A stretch of DNA of 64,000 nucleotides from Bacillota bacterium (lineage in GTDB: Bacteria > Bacillota > Limnochordia > Limnochordales > Limnochordaceae). The notes beneath the pieces were generated by a model. It was not told the origin of the DNA and made no database searches. It saw nothing but the letters and a program-made list of their open reading frames with translations. Shown here in pieces: positions 13,083 to 24,078 of the stretch. Within the stretch, counting starts at the first letter, position 1. Every line of letters begins with the position of its first letter. Location: the NCBI GenBank assembly GCA_017577405.1, contig PIUA01000023.1, forward strand, positions 62,001-126,000, given 5' to 3'. A program made the position numbers and the translations under genes.

Positions 13083-13102
<20 letters not shown>
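12557..13102 (+). CDS. nuoE: NADH-quinone oxidoreductase subunit E
   Basis: VVGMTPSEVTGIVSFYSLLHRQPRGRYTLTLCQNLPC, ETHECLAACDGAPVVQVN. Confidence 0.94.
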
Positions 13103-14368
<1,266 letters not shown>

Positions 14369-14372
<4 letters not shown>

Positions 14373-16819
14373 GCGGCGAGCGGGTCAGCCTCACCATCGA
14401 CGGCCGGGCCGTGCAGGTGCCGCCGGGAACCCTGGTGCTCGATGCGGCGCGCCAGGCGGGCGTGGAGATTCCCGTCTTCTGCTCGCACGACCAGCTGGAT
14501 CCCGTGGCGGTCTGCCGGATCTGCCTGGTGGAGGTGGAAGGGTCCCGGAAGTTGGTCCCCGCCTGCAGCGAGCGGGTGCGGGAGGGGATGGTGGTCCGGA
14601 CCGACACCCCCCAGGTGGCCGAGGCCCGGAAGAGCGTTCTGGAGTTCCTCTTGATCAACCACCCCCTCGACTGCCCTGTTTGCGATAAGGGCGGGGAGTG
14701 TGATCTCCAGGACCTGACCTACCAGTACGGGCCCGCCTTGAGCCGGCTGGCCGACGCCAAGATGCGCAAGCCCAAGGCGGTGGACCTGGGGCCTTTCATC
14801 GTCCTGGACGAGGAGCGGTGCATCCTCTGCCGGCGATGCACCCGCTTCGACCACCAGGTGGCCCAGGAGCGGACCCTGGTGGTGGGCCAGCGGGCCCATG
14901 AGGCCCTCATCACCACTGCCGAGGGGGTGCCCTACGCCTCGGTCTTCTCCGGCAACACCATCGAGCTCTGCCCCGTGGGGGCCCTCACCTCCAAGTTCTA
15001 CCGCTTCCGGGCCCGGCCCTGGGACCTGGTCCGGGTGGATGAGATCTGCCACGGCTGCCCCGTGGGCTGCCATATCCAGCTTCACTTCCGGGCCAACGTG
15101 GAGGGGGCCCGGCTCGAGCGGGTGGTGAGCCGCCCCTTTGAGCCCATCGATGACGGTTGGCTCTGCGACCGGGGGCGGTTCAACTACGGCTTCGTCCAGT
15201 CGCCCGAACGGATCGCCCAGCCCCTGGTCCGCCCCCTGGGGGCGCCCCGGGGCACCCTGGTCCCCACCAGCTGGGAGGAGGCCTTCCGGCGGGTGGTGGG
15301 CCGCCTCCAGGAGGTGCTGGCCACCCAGGGACCCCAGGGGGTGGGCTTCATCGGCGGCGGCCGCCTGACCAACGAGGAGGCCTACCTCCTCCAGCGCCTG
15401 GCCCGGCAGGTGGTGGGCACGGAGAACGTCGATCACCGGGTGGCCGGTGAAGCGGCCGCCTCCCTCGATGTGGCTCCGGGCCGGATCACCGACCTGGACC
15501 GGGCGGCGGTCATCCTGGTGGTGGGGGCCCATCCGGGCCAGAGCGCGCCGGTGGTCGACCTGCGGATCCGGCGGGCGGCGGCCCGCCAGGGCGCCCTCCT
15601 CCTCACTCTGGGTCCCGTCGATCCGGAGCTGCGGGTGCCGCACCAGTTCCTGCCCGCGGCGCCGGGCCACCTGGCCGACAGGCTGGAGGCCCTCGCCCAA
15701 AGCTTGGCAGGCGGCGGGGAAGGCGTGCCGCCCCGGGTGGCCCAGGAGCTCCACGAGCGGGAGGGCTTGCTGGTCGCCCTCTGGGACGGCCGGGAGGCGG
15801 CGGCCGGCCGGGCCCTGGCCGCGTTCCTCCAGACCTGGCAGGCCCAGGGGCGGGAAGCCAGGCTGCTGGTGGTGGGCGATCAGGCGAACAGCCGGGGGGC
15901 GGAAGCCGCGGGCCTGCGGCCCGACCTCCTGCCCGGCTACCGGCTGGCGGCTGATCCCGAGGCCCGCCGGCAGGCGGGGCTGGCGCCCGAGCCGGCGGCT
16001 CCGGGGCTCTCCACCCAGGCCATGCTGGAGCACGCGGTTGCGGGCCGGCTGGGCTTCCTCTACCTGGTGGGGGCCAACCTGGTGGAGACCTTCCCCGACC
16101 GGGCCCTGGCGACGGCGGCCCTCGAGAGCGAGGCCTTCGTGGTCGTCCAGGACCTCTTTCTGACGGAGACTGCCCGCCTGGCGGACGTGGTCCTGCCCGC
16201 CGCTCCCTTCACCGCCCGCGCGGGCCACCTGACCAACCTGGAGGGCCGGGTGCAGGCGACAGGCCCCCGGAGCACCGACCCGGCCGCGGGGCTCCCGGTG
16301 GAGGCCTGGACCGACGGCCAGATCTTCGAGCACCTGGGGGAGGCCCTCCAGGGCCGGCCCCTGGTGGCGGGGGCGGGGGAGCTGGCGACGGCCTTGGCCG
16401 CGGCCGGTCTGGGCTCTGGAACCTTCGCCGGCGCCCTGCCGGTGGCCCTGTTGCACGAGGCGTCGGACGGGAGCCCGACACCCTCGGGTTCTGGCGAAGG
16501 CTTGGTCGCCGCCCCCTTGCCGACCATCCACGGCGGCGGGGGCACCAGCCGCTTCGACCGGGCGTACGGGGAGCGGCGGCCCCTAGCGGCGGTGGTCTAC
16601 CTCAACCCGGAGGATGCCCAGCGCTGGGGCGTCGTGCCGGGCGACCGGGTGGGGCTGGAGGCAGGGGATGGGGTGGTGGAGGCGGAGGTCCAGGTCACCC
16701 GGCGGGTGATGGCGGGGGTCCTGGGGGTCCCCCGGGGGGTACCAGGTCTGGCCTGGAACCGCCTGACGGGCGCGGGCCGGGTGCGGGTCCGGGGCCGGCT
16801 CCTGGAGGAGGTGGGCTGA
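14369..16819 (+). CDS. nuoG: NADH-quinone oxidoreductase subunit G (with molybdopterin-fold domain)
   Basis: 2Fe-2S FCSHDQLDPVAVCRICLVEV, DCPVCDKGGECDLQD, RCILCRRCTRF, N7-type CHGCPVGC. Confidence 0.96.
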
Positions 16820-16820
16820 G

Positions 16821-17786
16821 GTGGAGGCGTGGTGGCTGCTCCTCGTCAAGTCGGTGGGGCTGGTGCTTCTCCTCTTCCTGATCTTCGCCTACCTGATGCT
16901 CTTCGAGCGGAAGTTCCTGGGCTTCTTCCAGCTCCGGCACGGGCCCAACCGGACGGGCCCCTGGGGGCTCCTCCAGCCCTTCGCCGACGCGGTGAAGCTG
17001 GTCTTCAAGGAGGACATCATCCCCGCCTCGGCTGACCGGCTCATCTACCGGCTGGCGCCCATGATCAGCCTCTTTGTCGCCTTGGCCGCCTACGTGGTCA
17101 TCCCGGTGGCGCCCTCCAGCGGCTCCTTCCGGTGGGGGATCGCCGACCCCAACGCGGGCCTGCTGCTCCTTCTGGCCATCCTCTCCCTGGGCGTCTACGG
17201 GATCGCCCTGGGCGGGTGGGCCTCCCAGGGGAAGTACACCCTCTTGGGCGCCCTGCGCTCCACGGCCCAGGCCATCAGCTACGAGCTGGCCATGGCCATG
17301 AGCCTGGTGGGGGTGCTCATCCTGGCCGGGTCGGTCCGGCTCGACGACATCGTGGCCGCCCAGGCCCGGGTGCCCTTCATCGTCCTCCAGCCCGTGGGCG
17401 CCCTCATCTTCCTGATCTGCATCGTCGCCGAGACCAACCGGGCACCCTTCGACCTGCCCGAGGGGGAGACGGAGCTGGTGGGCGGCTACCACACTGAGTA
17501 CTCGGGCCTCCGCTTCGCCATGTACTACATGGCCGAGTACATCAACATGATTGTCATGGCCAGCCTCCTGACCCATCTCTACCTGGGCGGCTGGCACGGC
17601 CCGCTCCTGCCGCCCGTGGTCTGGTTTGCCCTGAAGGTGGCCGCCGTCCTCTTCCTCTTCATCTGGCTGCGGGCCACCTTGCCCCGCTTCCGCTACGATC
17701 GGCTGATGAGCTTCGGATGGAAGGTGCTGCTGCCGCTCGCGGCCCTCAACCTCTTGGTGACCGCGGCCGTGGTGGTGCTGGCATAG
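16821..17786 (+). CDS. nuoH: NADH-quinone oxidoreductase subunit H
   Basis: RHGPNRTGPWGLLQPFADAVKLVFKE, ETNRAPFDLPEGETELVGGYHTEYSG. Confidence 0.97.
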   Translation: MEAWWLLLVKSVGLVLLLFLIFAYLMLFERKFLGFFQLRHGPNRTGPWGLLQPFADAVKLVFKEDIIPASADRLIYRLAPMISLFVALAAYVVIPVAPSSGSFRWGIADPNAGLLLLLAILSLGVYGIALGGWASQGKYTLLGALRSTAQAISYELAMAMSLVGVLILAGSVRLDDIVAAQARVPFIVLQPVGALIFLICIVAETNRAPFDLPEGETELVGGYHTEYSGLRFAMYYMAEYINMIVMASLLTHLYLGGWHGPLLPPVVWFALKVAAVLFLFIWLRATLPRFRYDRLMSFGWKVLLPLAALNLLVTAAVVVLA

Positions 17787-17797
17787 GGGGGATCGCC

Positions 17798-18316
17798 GTG
17801 CTCAAGGAGCTGGTCATCGGTCTGGAGACCACCCTGAAGAACTTTTTCCGGCCCAAGGTGACCATCGCCTACCCGGAGGAGAAGAAGCCCCGGTCTGAGC
17901 GGTTCCGGGGCCGGCACGAGCTCCGGCGGTACGCCAACGGGCTGGAGATGTGCATTGGCTGCGAGCTCTGCCAGGTCGCCTGCCCGGCCAACGCCATCAC
18001 GGTCCAGGCGGCGGAGAACGACCCGGCCAATCCCCGCTCGCCGGGCGAACGGTACGCCTACGAGTGGCGGGTCGACTTGCTCCGGTGCATCTTCTGCGGC
18101 TTCTGCGAGGAGGCGTGCCCCACCGGCGCGCTCCGCCTCACCCAGGAGTTCGAGCTGGCCGACGTGACCCGGCAGAGCCTGGTCTGGGGCCGGGAGAAGC
18201 TGGTCTCGGACCAACGGACCGACATCCCCGTGCCGGAGGCGGTCTACCCCGAGTTCCGGGGGCACCAGCCCCTGGCGGTGATCCAGCCGGGCGCCCAGGG
18301 GCGTGGGGAAGCATGA
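17798..18316 (+). CDS. nuoI: NADH-quinone oxidoreductase subunit I
   Basis: Two 4Fe-4S motifs CIGCELCQVACPANAI and CIFCGFCEEACPTGAL; GTG start at 17798. Confidence 0.96.
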   Translation: MLKELVIGLETTLKNFFRPKVTIAYPEEKKPRSERFRGRHELRRYANGLEMCIGCELCQVACPANAITVQAAENDPANPRSPGERYAYEWRVDLLRCIFCGFCEEACPTGALRLTQEFELADVTRQSLVWGREKLVSDQRTDIPVPEAVYPEFRGHQPLAVIQPGAQGRGEA

Positions 18317-18846
18317 TGGTCCTCTTCTTCCTCCTGGGAAGCCTGATGGCGGTGGCGGGCGCTTCGGGCGTGGTGGTGGCCCGGAAGCCGGTCCACGGCG
18401 TGATCGGCATGATCCTCAACTTCTTGGGCCTGGCCCTCCTCTACGTGAGCCTGCAGGCCGAGTTCCTGGCCGTGGTCCAGATCATCGTCTACGCGGGCGC
18501 GGTGATGGTCCTCTTCCTCTTCGTGGTCGCGCTCTTGACCGCGCACGCCAAACCCCCTGCCATGGGTCCCAGCCCCTTACGGGGCCAGGGATGGCGGGCC
18601 GGGCTGGTGGCGGTCCTGCTGCTGACCGCCCTGCTGCCGGTGGGGGTGGTTGTCCCGGGCCGGGCCGAGCCCTGGGAGGGCGACTTCGGCGGGGTGGTCC
18701 GGTTCGGTCAGGAGCTGTTGACCACTCATCTGCTGGCCTTTGAGGCCCTGGCCCTGGTCCTGATGGTGGCCGTGATCGGGGTGGTCATCCTGGTGGGCCG
18801 CCCGCCCCAAAGGCGGCGGGGCGCCCGGGGCGAGGGGGGGTCGTGA
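18313..18846 (+). CDS. nuoJ: NADH-quinone oxidoreductase subunit J
   Basis: PVHGVIGMILNFLGLALLYVSLQAEFLAVVQIIVYAGAVMVLFLFVV. Confidence 0.95.
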   Translation: MMVLFFLLGSLMAVAGASGVVVARKPVHGVIGMILNFLGLALLYVSLQAEFLAVVQIIVYAGAVMVLFLFVVALLTAHAKPPAMGPSPLRGQGWRAGLVAVLLLTALLPVGVVVPGRAEPWEGDFGGVVRFGQELLTTHLLAFEALALVLMVAVIGVVILVGRPPQRRRGARGEGGS

Positions 18847-18847
18847 G

Positions 18848-19153
18848 ATGCCGCTGGCTGCCTACCTCTTGGTCAGTCTGGTCCTCTTCGTGCTGGGTGG
18901 GCTGGGCCTCATGATCCGGCGGAACCCGCTGGTCCTCCTCATGTGCGTGGAGCTCATGTGGAACGGGGCCAACCTGGCCTTCGTCGCCCTGGGGCGGGGG
19001 CTGGAGGCCATGTCCGCCCATGTCTTCGCCTTCGTGGTGATCACCGTGGCCGCGGCCGAGGTGGCCATCGGCCTGGCTATTCTGGTGCTGGTCTTCCGGG
19101 GGAAGGCCCGCCAGGACGTGGACGAGGTCAATCTCCTGGGAGAACGAGGCTAG
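18848..19153 (+). CDS. nuoK: NADH-quinone oxidoreductase subunit K
   Basis: RRNPLVLLMCVELMWNGANLAFVA, AAAEVAIGLAILVLVFR. Confidence 0.96.
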   Translation: MPLAAYLLVSLVLFVLGGLGLMIRRNPLVLLMCVELMWNGANLAFVALGRGLEAMSAHVFAFVVITVAAAEVAIGLAILVLVFRGKARQDVDEVNLLGERG

Positions 19154-19166
19154 GGAGGCCGTCGCG

Positions 19167-21047
19167 ATGGTGTCATCTTCGTACCTTCCGGGGATCCTCC
19201 TCTGGCCGCTGGCCGGGGCGGTGGTGACCGCGCTGGGGCGGCACCGCTTCAGCCAGCGAAGCCTGGCCGCCATCGGGTCGGGCACGGTGGGGCTGGCCTT
19301 CCTCCACGGGGTCGCGGCCTGGCTCCAGCTGCGCTCCCTCGATCCTGGGCAGGTTCTGGTCTTCCCCCTCTGGCGCTGGGCCGCGGGTGGGGAGCTGGCG
19401 GTCACCCTGGGCCTCTGGGGCGATCCCCTGGCCCTCTGGTGGGCGCTCATCGTGACGGGGGTGGGTTTCCTCATCCACCTCTACTCCGCCGGGTACATGG
19501 CGGGAGATCCGTCCTTTGGCCGCTACTACGCCCAGCTCAACTACTTCGTCTTCGCCATGAGCCTCTTGGTCCTGAGCGACGGGCTCGTGGGCCTCATCCT
19601 GGGCTGGGGGAACGTGGGGCTCGCCTCCTACCTCCTCATCGGCTTCTGGCACCGGCGGGACGCGGCCCGGCGGGCGGCCACCAAGGCCTTTCTCATCACC
19701 CAGGCGGGGGAGGTGGCCATGCTCCTGGGCCTCTTCTGGGCGGCGGCCGCCTTCGGGGAGCTCCACTACCCGGCCCTCTTCGCCCGCCTGGAGGGGGTGC
19801 CCCAGGGGACCCTGACGGCCATCAGCCTCCTCCTCTTGGTGGGGGCCGTCGCCAAGTCGGCTCAGCTTCCCCTCCACACTTGGCTGCCCGACGCGATGCA
19901 GGGGCCGACCCCCGTGAGCGCGCTCATCCACGCGGCGACCATGGTCACCGCCGGGGTCTTCCTGGTCTGCCGGATGTGGCCCCTCTTTTCGGCCTCGGGC
20001 GTGGCCCTCCAGGTGGTCGCCTGGGTGGGCGGGCTGACCGCCCTCTTCGGCGCGGTGGTGGCCGGGGCCCAGTGGGACATCAAGCGGGTCTTGGCCTACT
20101 CCACCATGAGCCAGGTGGGCTACATGCTGCTGGGCGCGGGCGTGGGCGCCTTCGCCGCCAGTGCCTTCCACTTCTTCACCCACGCCTTCTTCAAGGCCCT
20201 CCTCTTCCTGGCCGCGGGCGTGGTCATCCACCGGCTCGACGGGGAGCAGGACCTCCGGCGGATGGGAGGGCTGCGGCGGTCCATGCCCTTCACCTTCGCC
20301 AGCTTCCTCGTGGGCCTGGGCGCGCTGGCGGGCCTGCCGCCCTTGGCGGGCTTCTTCAGCAAGGATGAGATCCTGGCCGCCACCCGCCAGGCGGGTGAGC
20401 CCCTCCTCTGGGCCTTGGGCGTGGCGGCCGCGGCCTTGACGGCCTACTACAGCTTCCGCCTTCTGGCCTTGGCGTTCCTGGGGCCCGAGGGGCCCGCGGT
20501 GCAGGCCACCTCTTCCCGGCGGGCGGGAGGGGAGGGGCCCTGGACCATGCTCCTGCCCGTCGGCCTCCTGCTGGTGGGCGCCGTCGCCGCCGGGTGGCTG
20601 GCCATTCCGGGCGTGACCGCGGTGCCGGCTCAGGTCCTGGAGGGGACCTTCCGGGGCCAGGCCTTCCATCCCGAGGGGGACAGCCTCACCCTCACGGCCA
20701 GCCTCCTGGCCGCGCTGGTGGGGATGGGGGTGGCCCTGGCGCGGTTCCGGCCGTCCCGGCCCGTGCCGCAGGTGGGGCCGCCGGGTCTGGCGGAGGCCGG
20801 CTTCGAGCTGGACCGACTCTTCCGGCACCTCACCGTGGAGCCTGGCCTGGCCCTGGCCCGGGTGGTTGCTTGGGTGGACCGCCGGGGTGTGGACGGCCTG
20901 GTCAACGGCCTGGCGTGGCTGACAGGTCAGGCTGGGGAGCGGGTCAGGCGGCTCCACCGGGGCCAGGTGCGCCGGTCGGTGGTCACCCTCTTGGGTGGGG
21001 CCGCGCTCCTCCTGGTGGGCTCCCTCTGGCTTCTCAGCTCGTTCTAA
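19167..21047 (+). CDS. nuoL: NADH-quinone oxidoreductase subunit L
   Basis: 626 aa; HLYSAGYMAGD, AKSAQLPLHTWLPDAMQGPTPVSALIHAATMVTAG, DIKRVLAYSTMSQVGYM, LPPLAGFFSKDEI. Confidence 0.96.
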   Translation: MVSSSYLPGILLWPLAGAVVTALGRHRFSQRSLAAIGSGTVGLAFLHGVAAWLQLRSLDPGQVLVFPLWRWAAGGELAVTLGLWGDPLALWWALIVTGVGFLIHLYSAGYMAGDPSFGRYYAQLNYFVFAMSLLVLSDGLVGLILGWGNVGLASYLLIGFWHRRDAARRAATKAFLITQAGEVAMLLGLFWAAAAFGELHYPALFARLEGVPQGTLTAISLLLLVGAVAKSAQLPLHTWLPDAMQGPTPVSALIHAATMVTAGVFLVCRMWPLFSASGVALQVVAWVGGLTALFGAVVAGAQWDIKRVLAYSTMSQVGYMLLGAGVGAFAASAFHFFTHAFFKALLFLAAGVVIHRLDGEQDLRRMGGLRRSMPFTFASFLVGLGALAGLPPLAGFFSKDEILAATRQAGEPLLWALGVAAAALTAYYSFRLLALAFLGPEGPAVQATSSRRAGGEGPWTMLLPVGLLLVGAVAAGWLAIPGVTAVPAQVLEGTFRGQAFHPEGDSLTLTASLLAALVGMGVALARFRPSRPVPQVGPPGLAEAGFELDRLFRHLTVEPGLALARVVAWVDRRGVDGLVNGLAWLTGQAGERVRRLHRGQVRRSVVTLLGGAALLLVGSLWLLSSF

Positions 21048-21068
21048 TCCGTGGTGGGAGGGCCGACC

Positions 21069-22586
21069 ATGCCTGTCGATCTGGACTTCACCGCTGCCGC
21101 ACCACTCCTGGCCCTGGCTGGTGGGGGCTTGGCCGTCCTCCTGGCCGACCTCTTCCTGCCGGTGCCCAAGGCGCGCCCCTGGCTCTTCGGGCTGACCCTG
21201 GCGAGCCTGGTCCTCGCCGCCTGGTGGACGCTGGGGCTCTCCCAGGCGGGACCGGCCCAGAGCCATCTTGCCGGTCCCGTGGAAGCGTTCGGGGGAGCCC
21301 TTTGGGGAGACCGGCTGGGGCTCGCGCTCAACCTGGTCATCCTGGCTGCCGCCCTTCTGGCCACCGGCCTCAGCCTGGGCCGGCGGGAGGAGGATGTGTC
21401 GGGGTACCTGGCCCTCCTCCTCTGGGCGGCCGCGGGCATGATGCTGGTGGGTGGGGCGGGCGACCTGATGGTCTTTTTCGTCGCCCTGGAGCTCCTCTCC
21501 CTGAGCCTCTACGTGCTGGTCGCCTTCGCGCCCCACGCCCAGGCCCGGGAAGCGGCCTTCAAGTACTTCCTCCTGGGCTCGGCCGCCTCAGCCCTGTTCG
21601 TCTTGGGCGCGGCCTTTCTCTTTGGGGCGGCCGGGGGCCTGGGGTTCCGGGACCTGGCCGCGGTGGCCCGGGTGGGGACCGGTGACCCCCTCTTCCTCGC
21701 GGGGAGCTCCCTGGTGCTGGCCGGTTTGGCCTTCAAGCTGGCCCTGGTCCCCTTCCACGTCTGGGTGCCCGACGTCTACCAGGGCGCGGCCACGCCCGTC
21801 ACCGCCTTCATGTCCGTGGGGACCAAGGCCGCGGCCCTGGCCGGGCTCATCCGGTTCCTCATCAGCCTCGTGCCCCCAGACGCCCCGGCCGCCGGCCCAG
21901 TCCTTGCCCCCCTGTGGGTCATGGCCCTCCTGAGCATGCTGGTGGGCACCCTGGCCGCCCTGGGCCAGACCAACATCAAGCGGATCCTGGGCTACTCCGG
22001 GATCGCCCACGCGGGCTACCTGGTGATGGCCCTGCCCAACCTCACCGCGGCCGGCTTGGAAGCTGCCTTCTTCTACCTGGGGGCGTACACGGTGACCAAC
22101 CTGGGGGCCTTCGGGGTGGTGGCCTGGCTCGAAGCCGAGGGCCGGCCCGGGAGCGAGCTGCAGGCCTATACCGGTCTCTTCTACGAGAAGCCGTGGCTCG
22201 CCGCCCTTATGACCCTCTTCCTCGTCTCCCTGGCGGGGATCGCCCCCACCGCGGGCTTTGTGGGCAAGCTCCTGCTCCTGAAGGCGGTCTTGGGTGCTCA
22301 GGCGGGACCCTGGGGGTGGGCCCTCATCGGGGGGCTGGTGGTGACCACGGTCATCTCGGCCTTTGTCTACCTGCGGGTGGTCCGGCAGATGGTCCTGCCC
22401 GTTGCCTCCCAGGGGCAGCTTCAGCCCGCGGAGGTGGCCGCCGCAAGCGGGGGCCTGGCGGCGGGACGGGGGGTGCTGGCCGGGATCGGTCTCGTCTTGC
22501 TGGTGAGCGCCTGGGGGACGCTCCAGCTGGGCCTCTGGCCCCAGAGCCTGCTGCCGTGGGTGACGGGGCTCCTCCCGCCCCTGTGA
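21069..22586 (+). CDS. nuoN: NADH-quinone oxidoreductase subunit N
   Basis: LELLSLSLYVLVAF, PFHVWVPDVYQGAATPVTAFMSVGTKAAA, NIKRILGYSGIAHAGYL, GIAPTAGFVGKLLLLKA. Confidence 0.95.
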   Translation: MPVDLDFTAAAPLLALAGGGLAVLLADLFLPVPKARPWLFGLTLASLVLAAWWTLGLSQAGPAQSHLAGPVEAFGGALWGDRLGLALNLVILAAALLATGLSLGRREEDVSGYLALLLWAAAGMMLVGGAGDLMVFFVALELLSLSLYVLVAFAPHAQAREAAFKYFLLGSAASALFVLGAAFLFGAAGGLGFRDLAAVARVGTGDPLFLAGSSLVLAGLAFKLALVPFHVWVPDVYQGAATPVTAFMSVGTKAAALAGLIRFLISLVPPDAPAAGPVLAPLWVMALLSMLVGTLAALGQTNIKRILGYSGIAHAGYLVMALPNLTAAGLEAAFFYLGAYTVTNLGAFGVVAWLEAEGRPGSELQAYTGLFYEKPWLAALMTLFLVSLAGIAPTAGFVGKLLLLKAVLGAQAGPWGWALIGGLVVTTVISAFVYLRVVRQMVLPVASQGQLQPAEVAAASGGLAAGRGVLAGIGLVLLVSAWGTLQLGLWPQSLLPWVTGLLPPL

Positions 22587-22657
22587 GGGGCGGCGCCCTC
22601 CGGGGCTGAAGGGGGCCGACGGGGAGGGCCGGAAGAGGACGGGGAAGGCCAAACGCA

Positions 22658-22690
22658 ACGAGGGGACGGTTCATCGAACCGTCCCCTCGT
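22658..22690. terminator. Perfect 15-bp-stem hairpin (acgaggggacggttc-atc-gaaccgtcccctcgt) between convergent nuoN and tRNA-Leu
   Basis: Perfect inverted repeat with 3-nt loop. On the minus strand it is followed by TGCGTTTGG and starts 5 nt beyond the tRNA CCA. Confidence 0.8.
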
Positions 22691-22695
22691 GCCTC

Positions 22696-22783
22696 TGGTG
22701 CCGAAGGCGGGACTCGAACCCGCACGGGCGCAAGGCCCACTGCGCCCTGAACGCAGCGCGTCTGCCAATTCCACCACTTCGGC
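22696..22783 (-). tRNA. tRNA-Leu (anticodon CAG), CCA encoded
   Basis: gccgaagtggtggaattggcagacgcgctgcgttCAGggcgcagtgggccttgcgcccgtgcgggttcgagtcccgccttcggcacca: acceptor, anticodon, variable and T arms all pair. Confidence 0.97.
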
Positions 22784-22799
22784 CCGACTGGCGTAGCCT

Positions 22800-22828
22800 A
22801 GTATAGCAGAGGCCGGGGAGGCTGTCAA
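22800..22828 (-). promoter_or_regulatory. SigA promoter for tRNA-Leu
   Basis: Minus strand TTGACA (22823-22828), 17 nt, TATACT (22800-22805), about 17 nt upstream of the tRNA 5' end. Confidence 0.85.
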
Positions 22829-23155
22829 CGCGTCTTCGCGCCGGAAGGGAGGCAAATCGTTCCGGCCGGTCGGACCGGCCCCCCAGGAGGCCCCGGTGGG
22901 TTCCCCCAGGGCGGGACGAAGCCCGCGGGCAGCCCTGCGAACACGGAATCCTGCACCGTTCTGCATTTTCCTACGTACGAACTTGAAACCTCGAGGCCAG
23001 CAGGGTAATATTCAGAAGGGATGGATGGACCGGGCCCGGTTTCGTCTAGCGGGACGATCTCAGTCCCGCGGTGCCCGAGGGCGATCACCTGTGGCTTCCC
23101 GCCATCTGCATCCACCCGCGGAGACCGTCTTTGAGAAAAGCCCCACAAGAACGAG

Positions 23156-23184
23156 TTGACGGTCGGCGATTTCACCAGTATAAT
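23156..23184 (+). promoter_or_regulatory. SigA promoter for codY
   Basis: TTGACG (23156-23161), 17 nt, TATAAT (23179-23184). Confidence 0.8.
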
Positions 23185-23275
23185 TGCTAAAGAGGAAGAG
23201 TTTTGCTGCAGTTGTTACCGTTTCGGCTGCCGCCCCATGGGGCGGGGGCCGCACTACGAGGGGAGAGATGGTTGC

Positions 23276-24061
23276 GTGCTCAAGAAGATGCAGAAAATCA
23301 GCCGGGTTCTGCAAGCGGCCGGGACTGAGCTGGAGCTGGTTGACCTGGCTGTTGCCCTGCGTGACTCCTACGAGGCGGAGACGTCGGTCTACATCATCAG
23401 CCCCAGCGGCAAGGTGCTGGGACATGCCCTGATGGGCGACCTCCCGGAGACCTCCTTCGACGCCGAGTGGATCGAGGCAAGGAAGCTGCCCGATGAGATG
23501 GCCACCGCCCTGTTGAAGGTGGGCGCGCTCTCCACGGGCGCGGAAGTGGCCAAGGTGCTCAACACCGACCTGCCGGCGGTCATCCTGCCGCTCATCGGCT
23601 CAGGCCGTCGGGTGGGCACCTTGCTTCTGGTCCGCATGAAGGGTTCCTTCTCGGAGGAGGAGCTGGCCCTGGCCGACTACGCGGCCACCGCGGCGGGGAT
23701 GATCATCGGCCAGGCGATCCAGGATCAGGAGGAGGACAAGGCCGAGGAGAAGCGCATGGCCCGCTCGGCCATCCGGAGCCTCTCCTACTCGGAGATTCTG
23801 GCGATGCAGCACATCTTCGATCACTTGGAGGGCGACGAGGGTTTGGTGGTCGCCAGCCGCATCGCCGACGAGGCGGGCATCACCCGCTCGGTCATCGTCA
23901 ACGCGCTCCGGAAGCTGGCTTCGGCCAACGTCATCGAGTCCCGCTCTCTGGGGATGAAGGGAACCTACCTGCGCATCCTCAACAAGGAGGTCCGCAACGA
24001 GCTGGAGCGCCAGCGCTACCCCTATCTGAGCGGCTCCCAGCTCATGAAGAAGCAGGCCTAA
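23276..24061 (+). CDS. codY: GTP-sensing pleiotropic transcriptional repressor CodY
   Basis: N-terminal GAF domain plus HTH EGLVVASRIADEAGITRSVIVNALRKLASANVIESRSLGMKGTYLRILN; GTG start at 23276. Confidence 0.96.
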   Translation: MLKKMQKISRVLQAAGTELELVDLAVALRDSYEAETSVYIISPSGKVLGHALMGDLPETSFDAEWIEARKLPDEMATALLKVGALSTGAEVAKVLNTDLPAVILPLIGSGRRVGTLLLVRMKGSFSEEELALADYAATAAGMIIGQAIQDQEEDKAEEKRMARSAIRSLSYSEILAMQHIFDHLEGDEGLVVASRIADEAGITRSVIVNALRKLASANVIESRSLGMKGTYLRILNKEVRNELERQRYPYLSGSQLMKKQA

Positions 24062-24078
24062 CCCGCCAGCTCCCCTGT

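Noticed and set aside
19173-21536. Very long minus-strand ORF (787 aa) opposite nuoL/nuoN
   Set aside because: Antisense to strongly recognised genes; low-complexity Gly/His/Gln/Glu-rich translation typical of high-GC shadow ORFs.
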